Positions 34,241-47,800 are shown, counted from the first letter of the stretch. The stretch: 64,000 nucleotides of DNA from Spirodela intermedia (GCA_902729315.2 LR746276.1:2659669-2723668), one strand, 5' to 3'. Program-made: numbers and translations. Notes: a model not told the origin generated them from the sequence alone.

Positions 34241-37200
34241 ACATATTCATTTGTAATTATGTTAGAACTACATGATATTGTATTATGTTCCATTTTTTTT
34301 TCTCAAGGATAGAACTCTATGAAATTTTTTTATTTTAAGATTATTCAAGTAATATCAATATATAATGTTTATTAGAGATATTTAATATGCATAAGCTCTC
34401 ATAATATCCATTGATGGTTTAATAAATATTCAATAAATATTTTATTAATATTTTTTTAAAAAAATTCAATTAGAAGTGACAAAACCAAGGCCATCAACAA
34501 TAAAGATAAATCCCACTTATGAAAAATAAGAGTTTAATATCACATTTATCTCACAATAAATAATGAAATGATTTTCAAAAAATTATGTTAACTTGTAATG
34601 TTCAGAATGTTGATCAAGAGGATTATAATCAAGGCTTAATATTTGATGTCCTCTTCTCATAAAGATACTAGCTTAAGATGTTGTGCTTTTGGACTAGTTG
34701 AGGATGGTTCCTAAATGATTGAGATAAGCTCCTCAACTTCATACTTTAACATAGTATAAACTCAATACAAGTATTGAGGTTGTGAAACGGTTAAAAATAG
34801 ATGTTCAGTTCAAATTAGTCATCAGAAACTCTTGTATTTATAAAGAAATCTAATTCGTAATTTATTTTTGCTTTCTACTATCTCACAATAGTAATATTTC
34901 TATAAATTATTAGAAATTAAAATGATAGGAAAATTAGTATAATATGTGTTTATAATTTCATAAATCCTCAAGAGAAACCAATACATGATTCTTTTAAAAC
35001 ATAATATAAATATTTGAATCATATCGGTTCAACAAAAGATTGGTAAAGATTTAATATTATTAAAATAAGGTTGGCAATTGATATCCTGATAAGATGTTGA
35101 TTTAACAATCAAATCTTCTTTGAATCACCTCAAATAAAGTATGACATTAAGTTAACATCTTGAATCATGATGTTATTATTTTTAATTATGATTTTAGTGA
35201 TTCAATATATCTAAATAATTTTATAAATTATAATATTTAATGTCTACAAAATCATATCTAACCTAATAAGTAATCTAAATTAAATCGGTTAAAATAATAC
35301 CAAAACCATTCAAAAGTAATAATCTAATGTCATGAGTACACAAAAGTAATAAATACAATTAGCTGTTTTCAATGTTTTCTAAATGTTCAAAGAAAATCAT
35401 GATAAAAACCAAATTATAATGAATATGTTGTGAGATAATATCTTAAACGGGAAGCCTTACATCCTTTCTCATGCATAAAATTCTTGAAAGGGTGCAGAAA
35501 ATATAATACTTGTAGGCAATTTGTCATTTGGATTTAAAAGTTTGACTTTAGTTCAATACAATTCTTATATATTAAAGGATCAATGGACATCCAAAGTAGT
35601 CTTCAAAGGGAGGTTAATAGACCTTATCAAGATTTCAATTGAATTAAGAAATCTTATTTATTCATAATCTTTTGAAATTACACCTTATTGAGAGTATTAT
35701 TGAAGCAATGGTCTTTTTTGAAATGGTATTTAGAGATGAAGCAGAATTAAAATAAGGACACTCAAGTAATAAGTGCTTTCATATAACTCTAGATATAATT
35801 CAAATAGGTAGTCTAATTTAATCAATATGATTGATTGTTATAAGGTACTTAAGAGAAAAAAAATATTTGTATTCTAGGAATTGAATAATCAACACAAATC
35901 AGTAAAATGCAAACATAATTTAAGAGGTATTCAATCCCTATTCTACATCCACTATCCTAATAACTATTACTTGTGTTTTCACTAATCTTCCATGAAAATT
36001 AAACTCAAGTAATCACAGATTAAGGGACCATTTAGCCATTAATCCCATCAAATTGATGTAATTTTCACATAATAAGAAATCAAATTTCCTTAAGTTAATT
36101 GCACCTTTGCCAACTAATTGGCCTATCATGCTGATTTCACTCCTAGATTGGGTTCCTAGCATCAGGCCACCAAACAAGCTATCATAAATGTTGTCACTTG
36201 CTAATAATAGTTGTAAACTGAATCATAAAATGTCACATCAATAGCTAAGATTTATCTTAATTGTTAATTTTCTAAAACTCATATTAATTATAATTTTTTT
36301 CAATTTTTTATATCTTCTATTCTTTATTTTCATCTTTCAAATATCTTTCTAATAAGAGGCCTATAGTTTTGACAAAAAATTAGTTTGAAAACTTATCTAA
36401 ATCATTAGGCATTGGATTTTTACCTTTCTAGCAGATGTATTACACAATTTAATTCATAAATCTTGATTTACCATAGCTGTAATAGTCTAGTTATGAAATC
36501 ATCTCGATAATAATATCTGATAAATTCATTATTTTGGTTGTATGTGTCTTATCCATATGATGCTCACAATGGACTAATTAAAATAGTCTAAACAATGAAT
36601 TAGACAGCCTAAAGTCTTTAAAATTATGCATAAAAGAATTCTTCATAAAGATTTGATAACTCTCAAAAATATGGTGAAGTGGTTAGAGAAATGAGGAGCT
36701 TGAGATGGAAGCTTTTGAGACCTACAACTCTTAAACTAGTAAATTTCTCATCAATAGCTTTGGAAAAAATTGAACTTGTCAACAACCTAGAAAGTAGGAT
36801 CTTATGTAAGCCTTAATTTAATCATGGAAATTATATAGGTGTAGACTCATAAATTTATGTGTAACATTGCATTATCACATCCATTTATGTGTCAACATGT
36901 CCCATTAAAGTTGACACTCATCTAGTTAGAAAATACGATTTAACTTATTTTAAATGATAACTTTGTCCTTCTCTCTAACTTTTTCAGGTATAAATAAAAA
37001 CTTTAAACCCCTTTTGATGTTACCAAGGCATGCATTAAAATATAAATTTATTAGAGATGTACAACTATGGATTATTTATTCTTGATAGAAAGGCACCCTT
37101 CGACAAAAATAGATTGATATTGGGTCGAGGTAGAATACATTTATGCATATATTTTACTAGGTTAATCTTACCTAGATATATTTCATTAATTTTGGGTACA

Positions 37201-40200
37201 TTGATTGTAACATTTTAGGAGATCATTTTATATTATGAAATAGCATGTACATCAAATAAATATCTCAACTTTTGAGAGGTTGATATTTGATAAAAGTGTA
37301 GTAAATTAGTGCAAAATATGAAGGATTTTCATTGTGGAATAGAAGAGTATATTAATATTGCATTTCATATTTCTCATATTATAATGTTGAACTCAAAACA
37401 ATTCAATATATGAAATTTGCACTGTAAAATAGTGTAGTAAATCAAACTTAGTATATTAGGAGCTACGTTGCACAATAGTTTTAGTACTTGTATATTAAAT
37501 AGTTTGTTAATGTATGAGGAGTTACATTGCAGAACAAATCAAAAAATAATAATAATAATTTTGAATATATAAAGTACCTCATCCTTAGTATAGAGAAATT
37601 ACAATGTGTAACTCTAGGTATCAAACTTGGAAGCAAGGACAAAATTAACTATATATATTCAACTTAGCCTAGGAGTTCATGCTAATTAGTTATGAAAATC
37701 ATAACATATGAAGTATATGGTCTGAATATATATCATTTATACTTGAATATAATTTACTACGTGCCATCAGATACCTCAATATATAAAGAATTCACATAAT
37801 ATCAAAAAAATATAATAATAGACACAATTGTTTGGTCACAAGTGAGTGATGTCTCTTAGTCACTGATAATTAAGAGATGATCAAATACTATTTATATATT
37901 GAATTATGTTGATATTTAAAGTGACAAATAGTGGAAAATAAGAGTAGAATCTCACCTTAATAATCTTTCAATCACCAAGAGAGGGTTTTATAAGGTAGAA
38001 AACACTTATATAATATGGTTGGGGTTTATACTATATCAATAGATAATTGTAATGACACAAAAGAAATCCTTTAAATAATAGCAAGGGATCTATAGGAGAA
38101 GATGATTCAAAAGAAACAAAAAAATATTCATTCAAGCAACAAGAATCAAATACAATGAAAATACTTGGCCAAAACAAGCGTTCTTCTAGGAATGATATCT
38201 AGAGAACATTAAGTGGGCTCCAAAGTAGATCTTGAACTTGCTTCCTCCCTCTAGATCTTAAATGAATCCTCAAAAATGTAAGCTTGCTCCTCTCCTCTCA
38301 AGAGTGTCATTCTCTCTCCTCCACAGGCTGTTTATATCTTGATAGCTTTAAATTTCAACCCTTGGATGAAGAGAGAGAGGGATTAATCTCAACTGTTTAG
38401 GCTACTCTCCCTCCTAGGGTTTGGTCTTCTCCCCCTCTCCTTGGATGGTTGGCCATCCCCTTTCCTTGATGGCTAGGTGTGCCCCTTCCTTGGATGGCTA
38501 AGCGTCCCCCTTCCTTGGATGATTGGCTGTCCAGCTTCCTTAGATGGCTGGCTATCCACCTTCCTTGCATGGTTGGTCATGGCGGCAACCCATGTGGGAG
38601 AGCTGTGGCCTCTCATAGACTACCATGTGTCCTCTTAGGTGGAAGATGAAGAGAGAGAAAGAAAGAGTGGGGCTGTCCTATCTAAGTGGGGGTGGCTGCA
38701 TTAAATAGGGGTGCCTCCACTTATTTAATGGGCCCTTATCTTCCTTTATGGTCTGCCCAATAGGCCCATTGGTCCATTGCCCCTTCTCTATTTTTTTTTG
38801 AAATTAGATAAATCAATTCATCCATAATAAATGAAATAAAAAAACTTACGAAATAAGAATGTCAACTCTCACTTTGAGAAACCAACTCACGTCATGAATG
38901 CACAAAAATATTCTTCAAATTACTTCAATTAAAAAACCCATGTTAAATCCAAAATCCATGGAACTAGATTCAATAACATGCTAAACCTAGTTAATTAGAC
39001 ATATAAATCATGATTATAAATCGTATTAATAAGCAGAATTAGGATGTTATCAGTGAGCTAGACGAAATGCCATGAAAATTGTCTCTTTAAGGTATCTTAC
39101 TACTTTTAGATGTCTATTAAAGATTTCTATTTATGATTTACTAAGTTCATACAAACTAGGTTGGGTCTATACAATCTCAGTTGGCTTGACATAGGTTGCG
39201 TTGACTAAATTAGAATGAACACATTGAACAAGAAGAGAAATGGATACTTAGATGTATAGTGTGCATGTGAATACTTGATGAAGCTTTGGTGGGGTTGCAC
39301 TCACATTAGAATACTTAAATTAGGAATTTTACCAAAATAGAGCAAATTGATATATTGTTCAAGTGTGCTTTGAAAACACAAGTTAGACTTTTTACAATGC
39401 CTAAAAACATGAGGATTAGAGTTCAAATCATTAAGGCTGCTTAGGTCGAAGATTATGTGTGTCAACATGGAAAGTAATCTATGTAGTTGGATTGTTAATT
39501 TGGTGAACTATTGAGATACTAGCTTTCTAGACATGTCAATATGATTTTTTTTATTTTTTCTTGAGATATATCAAAATATTTTTTAATTTTTAAAAATATT
39601 TTGACACGTTGAATCATTTTGAAATGTATGATATGTCAAATATCTCGAGGACAAACTTTTTTTTCTCTTTCTTGATATTAGTTCACCTCTAGTTTAGTAG
39701 ACACATGAGTCATCACATTTCTTTCTTCTTTGCTTTCACTAGGTCAACCCATGGACAGACACTTTCTATCATCTTCTTTTTTTCTGGAATCTTTTGCTTT
39801 GAGGATGAATCTAATTTTCTTCCATTATATATTTTTCTGTTATGTATTTAGCCTTAAAAACATAATGTAACAATGAATGGAGTAGATCTTATAATTTATA
39901 TCTTCATTCAAGAATTTGTGCAAAAATAACGTATGCATGAATTTTTTTTAATCTTTCTATGGTTATTTTTCAATCTTAAAAATTATAAACTGAAAACTGA
40001 TTATTTTATAATAATGTGAAATTAGTATCAAAACATACTAATAAAATAATCTTTTACTGGTTTAAAACACAACTAAAAAAATGAAAATAATTCAGCAATT
40101 ATGTGATTATATGAATATATTTAAGATCAGTATCCATCAACAATCTTTCATAGTTATTAAAGATCTTCCAGCTCTAGGTCAATATGCTACTACTAGAAAG

Positions 40201-41459
40201 CTCCAAAATGCACTACTACAAGGTTAAATTTTGTTCTCCACAAGATGTGTTAGGAAGCCTATCTAGAACTAGGAGAAACATTGAACACTAGATAAATATA
40301 TGAAAATGGTAATTCTGGAGCTGATTTGAATGCTTTGAATCCTTATTAACTTTGAAGGATTTTTTGGTTTTGATGTTAACAAAATGCATGAAAGGGTAAA
40401 ATATTAATTTTATATTACAACAATTATTCTGAGTATTTGTAAAAATATTCAAAAATCATTATCTCATAAATCTTACTCAGTATAAACCTCATCTTATTAG
40501 TTGAGTCAACTCTCTTCCTAAAGGTAAATAGAGACATGATATCTCACCAATAGTTTGGAAATCATATGGAACTTTGCCATGAGTTCAAAGTATATTTTAT
40601 TACTATTTTGAACAAACATTTGGCACAAATTTATAATTTTATATTTACAGTAGTACCCTTTATGTATTTTATCAGCCTAAAAACTAGAAAAGCTTGAAAA
40701 TCCACAATAATAGATTGATGACATGCTTTGGATAGTCCTTTTTGACCTTTTTTCAATGCTAGTCTATTCCTTGATACTTTTGGATACCATAAGGCCAATT
40801 TGGAACAATATTAAGGCTGAGGATTTATGAATGCATTTATTCATTAAATACACTCTTTAAATAATAAATATTACAAAAAATAAAGCCAAAATGTTTCAGT
40901 TATGATCATCTTCAAGTAGCAAATTGTCAAGTTGTACGAGTAAGGTCAAAGAAAATGTCAATAACATTATAAATCACCAAATAGTATTACTTTTTTTTGT
41001 CTTTTTATTCCATTCTAAATATCTTACAAATCACTCCACAAACTATACATAATTTTTAAAATACTTTGATTTTATAATTGGGATTCTTTAAATTTCTGAA
41101 GAAACTCTGAACAAATTACTATCAAATTTTGTGTACATTTTTCTACTGATTTTTTCGTTTTTTATTTAACTAAAATTCCACTTCTTGATTAAATAGTAGG
41201 ATTTTTTTAATAAATTTAGGAAAAGCATCTCCCGAACTCGCAAGCCCTCTTTGAATGCTTATAACTGCATAAAGTCCACTGAATTTTCCGTTGTATATCG
41301 GATATTCCACCGTAGCGGTTATTAGACCCGATATTTCATCCTTAAAGCGCCCCCGTATCCGTTCGGGAAAAGAGTCACCTTTCCCGCCTTTCGCCAGGAC
41401 CTCCTCTCCTTCGCCTGCGCCACCTGCTCGCAGTCTTGAGGGGTTCCTCCTTCAGGCAG
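34241..41459. other. AT-rich intergenic DNA, and 5' flank of CTF7/ECO1
   Basis: No gene supported. From 34241 to about 41200 the DNA is strongly AT-rich apart from a GC-richer block at 38200-38780 that carries a 25-bp minisatellite. The last ~200 bases (from about 41250) become GC-rich and pyrimidine-rich and probably hold the promoter and leader of the cohesin acetyltransferase gene. Confidence 0.6.
38435..38583. repeat. 25-bp minisatellite, about six units
   Basis: Units resemble CTTCCTTGGATGGCTGGCTA then TCCCC. At least three consecutive units are exactly 25 bases, with 4-7 differences between neighbours. It sits in a GC-richer block (38200-38780) that may be part of a transposon LTR. Confidence 0.9.
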
Positions 41460-43714
41460 ATGCAAGCGAAGATCGACTCGTTCTTCAAGCGTCCGGTGGC
41501 AAGAATACCGAAGCCTACGGCTTCGATTCCCGGCAACGTCGGTCCTGACGCGGGGGAACTCTATCGGGTGGGGACGACGAATGTCGAAGCGTTGGTGACC
41601 TACAAGCGCCGCCGCCAAGATGTGGAGACCTGCGAAGAGAGGTAGCATATGGTTCCATCTTGCGCGTCCGTCCGTGAAATTCTCGCTCAGGGACGGCGTT
41701 GCATCTGATTCTCTTACAGAGGGCGACGAGTCTCCTCTTTTCAGTTATCTACTTGATGTGATGTTGTTCTTCTACGAAATGGATTCATGTATTCATCAAT
41801 TTCGAGGGGACTAGACCGATCCGTCCTCTCCATTCCGTTTGTGTTTTATGTGTTCAAAATTTTTGGATTTTTCTTTTTTTTTCCATTTCACATTCATATC
41901 CATCTCTAGGTTATTTTACTTGTGCCTTTATTTTTCTCTCTAATCGTCAAATTCGCGGAAATCTTTGGTGTCTGTTTGATGTCGTTCAGAAACTGAGGGC
42001 GATATTTTTCGAAATATCTCGCATCACCTACTTTTTCTCGGAAAGTACCGCGGCAGATGTGAAATAATTTGAATGTCTTCCTGTTCTTCTTCCTGGAGGA
42101 TCCGCTTTACTACCCCATCTCTGGAAAGAGAATTGTAGGTCCATCTGCGGTGACAACATTTTCAGAGTAATCAATGCCTGCTTGAACTATTAATTAAATG
42201 GGTTTCTATCGTTATGAGGAATTTTATGAAAATCTTTTCTCGGTGGGGAACTGAGTCAGATTTGTTGGAAACTGATGAATCAGTTGATTATTTTCATTAT
42301 CAATGTAGTATACCATCCCCCAAAACATCGACATTCTATCATAAGCGAGCTTTGATCATTTTCAAGGATTATCTTCATGCAGCTGCATGATCCATCTCCT
42401 TGTTTGCAGTCGGTCTGATGAGGAGAAGGATGAAGATGACCAAGTTCTTGAAGCTGTTGATGAGGCATCAACTACATCTGCTGAGGGATCAAATGTAGGG
42501 AAGGTCCTCAAAAAGAGGAGGAGCTATGCCCAATGCTTTCTGGAACTGGGGCAGCCGGATTTCCTTCTCCACACATGTTCTACATGCGGGATGAGGTATA
42601 CCCGTGGAGATGAAGACGACGAGAAGCTCCACAGGTCATTCCACAATAACTACTGCCGTGGAATCCCATTCAAGGTCTATGACCTGCCAACTAAATGCAG
42701 TGATACACATTCTTTTTTTCTTCTTCTTGAGCAACTTTTGATCTGATTTCCTTGGGTTTGTTCAACAGGGCTGGCGTGGTGAGAGGGTGATCTCTTTGGA
42801 CAGGGCCACTGGAGATCGCATTATTTTGATCTTAAACGACGACCCTCCTGGTCACAAGCACAAGGTTATCAGCACAACTGTTTCTTATCCCTTCATCAGA
42901 TTTCTTCATGCAGAACATGTAGAACCAATAGCATCCTCGTCTGACGGAGAAAGAATGAATGAAAGAAGGACCGTAATATTTATTAATCACTGTCACCTTA
43001 GCAGGTCCTGCAGATGGTCGATTTGCTTGAACAGGATCTCGGCTTAAGCTCTGGCTGGCTTCTTCATAACCTCTGCAAGGTAAATCAAGCACCACGGAAG
43101 ACAATATGATCTTGGGAAGTAGTTCCAATCATTCGAATTCTTTCCTATTTCAGGTGTATATGTTCATATCCGGCAATCGAATCGTTGGCTGTGTGTTTTC
43201 TGAACCGATAAAAACTGCCCACAGAATCGTTTCGGTTTCCATCCCCTCCTCCATTACCGACAGTAAAGACGCAACCAGATCGACTCGAAGCGGTAAGAAC
43301 ATGCTGCGATTTGGAAACATGAGGTTTCAGAGGGAACCCATGAGGAGCCCCCCATGCACCCCCAGCCCTAGGCTGAAAAAGGACGATTCTGGAGGGGCAG
43401 CGATCTTCTGTGAGGAGGCATCTGTGGAGGCAGTCTGCGGCATCAGGGCCATCTGGGTCGCCCCTTCAAAGCGGAGGCAGCGCATCGCTTCAAAGCTGTT
43501 GGATTCTGTGAGGTAGGACTCTCTCAAGTTCTTGGATCATGCTCTCGGGTCAACGCTTCGCTAAACTGTGATATCTTCTCGTAGGGAGAATTTTGAGGCA
43601 GGGTCTGTGGTTGAGCTCTCCAGATGTGCATTCTCTCAGCCCACCGCGGCAGGGAAGGCGTTTGCTTCGGCATACAGCAGAACGGCGTCATTCTTGGTCT
43701 ATAAGCCCTCTTGA
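41460..43714 (+). CDS. CTF7: Cohesin acetyltransferase CTF7/ECO1 (ESCO-type N-acetyltransferase)
   Basis: Six exons: 41460-41641, 42410-42674, 42769-42864, 43005-43079, 43154-43512, 43585-43714, giving 368 residues. The enzyme acetylates the cohesin subunit SMC3 during S phase to establish sister-chromatid cohesion (family knowledge). [12 protein letters not shown] at the N-terminus is a PCNA-interacting PIP box (QxxIxxFF), which supports ATG 41460 as the start; upstream in-frame codons have no ATG. A C2H2 zinc finger follows (Cys117, Cys120, His135, His139), preceded by the family [15 protein letters not shown] block. The acetyltransferase core has [20 protein letters not shown] (about 301-320) and ends with [20 protein letters not shown]...FLVYK. 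The acetyl-CoA loop reads RRQRIA instead of the RRKGIA I recall for Arabidopsis; animal ESCO proteins also lack that glycine. All introns are GT..AG. Next gene: CPN60B, 1.2 kb downstream, same strand. Confidence 0.95.
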
Positions 43715-44053
43715 AGAAAACCTTCAAACGGCATTTTTCTTCCTAGTTCTCTCATTCTTTCTATTAATGGGGCGAAAAATGTCAGATCATCTGATTTTCC
43801 AAAAATCACGAAATCGATTTTATGGGCTTGGTTTTGCATTTTATTTATTTATTGGGAAAATCAGTATTTTTATGTTATATTATTTTAATGGTAAAAAAGC
43901 TCTTCATATTGAAAATTAAATTCTTTTGTGTGAGCTCTTATTTTCTCCGAATTAATTGCTAAGTTAGGCAATTTACTAGTCCTTTTTTGAAACAATTAAA
44001 TTAGTATTTAAGCATTAAATGAGTCCACGCGATGCCTCCAACAGGGGCCCGCA

Positions 44054-44113
44054 ACGTGGCATCCATTCCACGTGAACTTCGACGACCTTTACCTCGGGAT
44101 ATCTAATTGGGCC
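44054..44113 (+). promoter_or_regulatory. G-box (CCACGTGA), ACGTGGC and TGGGCC elements upstream of CPN60B
   Basis: ACGTGGC at 44054-44060, the palindromic G-box core CACGTG at 44069-44074, and a site-II-like TGGGCC at 44108-44113 lie 165-225 bp upstream of the TATA box. G-boxes are common in promoters of light-responsive plastid-protein genes. Identification is by motif only. Confidence 0.5.
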
Positions 44114-44278
44114 GGATCTAGGTTGATGTAAAATATCTGACCGATCAACTTATCCGTTACCCGTATTATCGGATGCGGATGGGTAAGGTGCGTGAGGTTC
44201 TAGAGGGTTCCAAAGGGGGCCGAGATCGAACGATCCGACGGCGCCGGTTGTCCCGAACCTTCGCGATGGTGGTTCCTC

Positions 44279-44284
44279 TATAAA
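44279..44284 (+). promoter_or_regulatory. Probable TATA box of CPN60B (CTATAAAC)
   Basis: TATAAA in the context CCTCTATAAACCC, followed about 30 bases later by a pyrimidine-rich leader, placing transcription start near 44310. It is the best TATA match upstream of the gene. Confidence 0.6.
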
Positions 44285-44449
44285 CCCTCGTTCTATAGAA
44301 ACCTTCTGCGCCTCCGTCTCATCCTCTCGTGGACGTGCTGAGCTCCTCTCGAAGCACAGAGCCGTAGCCTGCCTTATCCTCCCGCCAGTGACAGTGAGCA
44401 CTTCTTCCTCCTCGCCAGCGCCGCTTCTCGAGTGCGAGTCCGAGTCCTT

Positions 44450-44492
44450 CTCCCCCTTTCCCCCTTTCCCCCCTTTCCCCCCTTTCCCCCCT
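44450..44492. repeat. Short-period C5-6/T3 tandem repeat in the CPN60B leader
   Basis: Five successive CCCCCTTT-like units. Because of its position between the TATA box and the ATG, it is likely transcribed as part of the 5' leader. Confidence 0.88.
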
Positions 44493-44897
44493 TCCTCCTT
44501 GTCTGGTATACTCTTCCGGTTCTCGATTTCTGCTTTCTGCTGGCTCTGGCCGGGCGAATGGTGCCGGCTAGCGGCGTTTTCCGAGTTTCGTTTCTACGTT
44601 TTTTGGGGATCGTCGACGGCAATTGGCTTCTAACTTGGGGATATTGCGTTGCGTGTCGCGCGTTGAGCCATTTCGTGGGCTTTTGTGAATGGTTGGAGAT
44701 TAGGGATTCCCGCTGTTTCTCGGGTTCTCTTCGGGGATTCTCCATTGGGTTATAGCTTGCTTGGCACGCGTTCGTGTTGATGAACGCAGAATTGGGTGTT
44801 TAGTTGTTTGCTTTTCAACATTCGGAGTTCATGTTGTGGGTCCGTTGGGTGATAAATTACTGATTTTCTTCTGGATATTGGGTGACAGTTTCCATAA

Positions 44898-47800
44898 ATG
44901 GCGTCGGCTATCAGCACCATGTCATTGGCGGCACCCAGCGGCCTGCCGGTGGACAACAAGCTCACAGGCTTGACCAGTCGGTCAGCGCAGTTGTCCTCTC
45001 TCGCTTCAATATCTTCTGCTTCCTTCGGCGGAGAAAGAAAGGGGATGCGCCTGCGCAGAAGGTCTGCTACTCCCGTAGTCAAGGCCATGGCGAAGGAGCT
45101 CTACTTCAACAAGGACGGATCTGCAATTAAGAAGCTCCAGGTGAGCTTGCCAGATTCATGCAGTTATCTTTCGATTGGATAACCTCCTAGATTGTCTGTA
45201 GCTGTGCCTGTGGCTAAGGATGCTATGTTGTTGCTTACTCATTTCAGACGGGCGTGAATAAGCTTGCTGATCTTGTTGGCGTTACCCTTGGACCGAAAGG
45301 GAGAAACGTCGTCCTGGAGAGCAAGTACGGCTCTCCCAAGATTGTTAACGATGGTGTGACCGTGGCCAGAGAGGTATCACCAGTGCTTTTGCTTTCTGGT
45401 CTTTTCTCCCATCCAACCCATCTTTTTTTTTCTCTATTCTCTTTTTCCAATGAACCATGCGCCTTTCTTTTTCTGGGTTTCTTTATTCCTTCATGGGAGT
45501 TTGTCGGTAATCCCAAGTTTTCAATTCATAACCTCGAAGGATTCAGGTTAATGTCATCTACTGTGCGTATTATGGTGACGTGAAGTTTAAATGTCCTTGG
45601 CATGTTGTCATAGCTTCTTCCCTATGGAGATTTCGATTTATTTTACTTATATTTGATACCTACAGGTGTGGTCTTTATCCGTTTCGCCTTTACTTTTGTT
45701 GAGGGACTTCAGTCTTTGAAATGTCTTACTCCTGCATCTGCGGGTTTCTTATCGTTTTGAGAGGCTTTTGATTTATCTGCCTTCTGAGTGCTTAATCTGA
45801 GTGTTCTTCCTCTTCTAGGTAGAGTTGGAGGACCCCGTGGAGAACATTGGTGCCAAGCTCGTGAGGCAAGCAGCTGCCAAGACCAATGATTTGGCTGGAG
45901 ATGGCACGACCACCTCCGTCGTCCTTGCTCAGGGTTTGATCGCTGAGGGTGTTAAGGTATGATGCGAATTCAATTGCCTATCATCTGTTCATCTTTGAAG
46001 TTTGAAAGGTGTATTTTCTTTTTCTCATAAGAGCCTGTTCTGGTTCAGGTGGTTGCCGCTGGGGCCAACCCTGTTCAGATTACTCGTGGGATTGAGAAAA
46101 CAGCTAAAGCTCTTGTTGCTGAACTTAAATTGATGTCGAAAGAGGTAATCAGGCTACAGTTCCGAAGGTCTCCACTTCTGTATTCAAGGAGTCAGCATCA
46201 CGGAGCTTGTTTTTCTCTGCATCTTCTTTGGAGGATCCACCATGATAGAGCCTGGCTTTTTATGCATCTTAGTTTTCCAGCTCACCATTATAGAGCTTGC
46301 ATTCTTTAACGTTTGCATTCGAGGATTCACCATATGATAGTGCTTGTCTCTTCTCTGCTTCTTTCTTGGAGGATCCACCAAGATGGAGCTTGTTTCGTCA
46401 CTTTTTAGCTAGTAAAGTGGAGGTGGGTCATCGTGGTTTGGTTTTCTGTGTGTCGCAGGTTGAAGACAGTGAGCTTGCTGATGTTGCTGCTGTCAGCGCC
46501 GGTAACAACTACGAAATAGGGAACATGATCGCAGAAGCCATGAGTAAGGTCGGCCGGAAGGGCGTGGTCACACTGGAGGAAGGGAAGAGCGCTGAGAACA
46601 ACCTCTACGTCGTGGAGGGAATGCAGTTTGACCGTGGCTACATCTCTCCGTACTTCGTGACCGACAGTGAGAAGATGTCCATCGAATATGAGAACTGCAA
46701 GGTTCGGTGCCATTGATTAATTTCTGGAGGGGCCCTTCCTTTTGCAGCTTCGTTATTCATGCTTTCTGATCTTCTTCTTCTTCTTCTTCTTCTCTGGCAG
46801 CTGCTTCTTGTTGACAAGAAGATCACCAACGCCAGGGACCTCATCAACGTCCTCGAGGATGCCATCAGAGGAGGATACCCGATCTTGATCATCGCCGAGG
46901 ACATTGAGCAGGAAGCCCTCGCCACCCTCGTCGTGAACAAGCTCAGAGGGGCCCTCAAGATCGCCGCCCTCAAAGCCCCCGGCTTTGGTGAGCGCAAGAG
47001 CCAGTACCTTGACGACATTGCCATCCTCACCGGAGGTGAACCCCCCGCCCTCTGCGACTGTAAATCGTGACTGGTTCTTCTTCTTCTTCTTCTTCTTCTT
47101 CTCTTGTAAAGATCTAGGGAGGAATGATTTTTTCTGTTCATGTGCAGCGACTGTGATCAGAGAGGAGGTGGGACTTTCCTTGGACAAGGCGGACAAGGAT
47201 GTCTTGGGGCTGGCGGCGAAGGTGGTGTTGACCAAGGATGCCACCACCATCGTCGGCGATGGAACCACCCAGGAGGAGGTCACCAAGCGCGTCGCGCAGA
47301 TCCGCAACCTGATCGAGGTGCCGCCTAAATACACTTTCTGTAATTGGCCACTTGGATGTTTGATTGACTTTCTGCTGATGGGGTTTTGGGCGTCTTCTTC
47401 AGGTGGCTGAGCAGGAGTACGAGAAGGAGAAGCTCAACGAGAGAATTGCCAAGCTCTCCGGCGGCGTGGCCGTCATCCAGGTGCTTCTAGGGTTCCCTCC
47501 ATCCCTTCTCTGCCATGAGAATCCTCTGAAATCTCTCCTCTCTTCTCGTGTACCCACACTGTTTCCCTCTTCTGTGCAGGTGGGAGCTCAGACAGAGACC
47601 GAGTTGAAAGAGAAGAAGCTCAGGGTTGAAGACGCCCTCAACGCCACAAAGGTACAACGGCTCTCCTTCCTCCTTTCCTCATCTGGGCATGTTTCAGTTT
47701 TCGAGCTCCAGCTTCTGACTGAGTCTCCCCTGGTTCTTTGGCTTCACAGGCGGCGGTGGAGGAAGGCATTGTCGTCGGCGGCGGGTGCACTCTCCTCCGG

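Larger units (their letters stand above)
43715..44897 (+). other. 3' flank of CTF7 and promoter/leader of CPN60B
   Basis: The first ~300 bases are AT-rich and presumably contain the CTF7 3' UTR. From about 44030 the DNA turns GC-rich with G-box, TGGGCC and TATA elements. The leader probably runs from about 44310. A GT at 44506 and an AG at 44887-44888 (GACAG just before the ATG) could bound a 5'-UTR intron; this is inference. Confidence 0.55.

Noticed and set aside
41436-41459. An N-terminal extension of CTF7 upstream of Met at 41460
   Set aside because: The codon at 41436 is TTG, not ATG. The family N-terminus MQAKI-SFF starts exactly at 41460.
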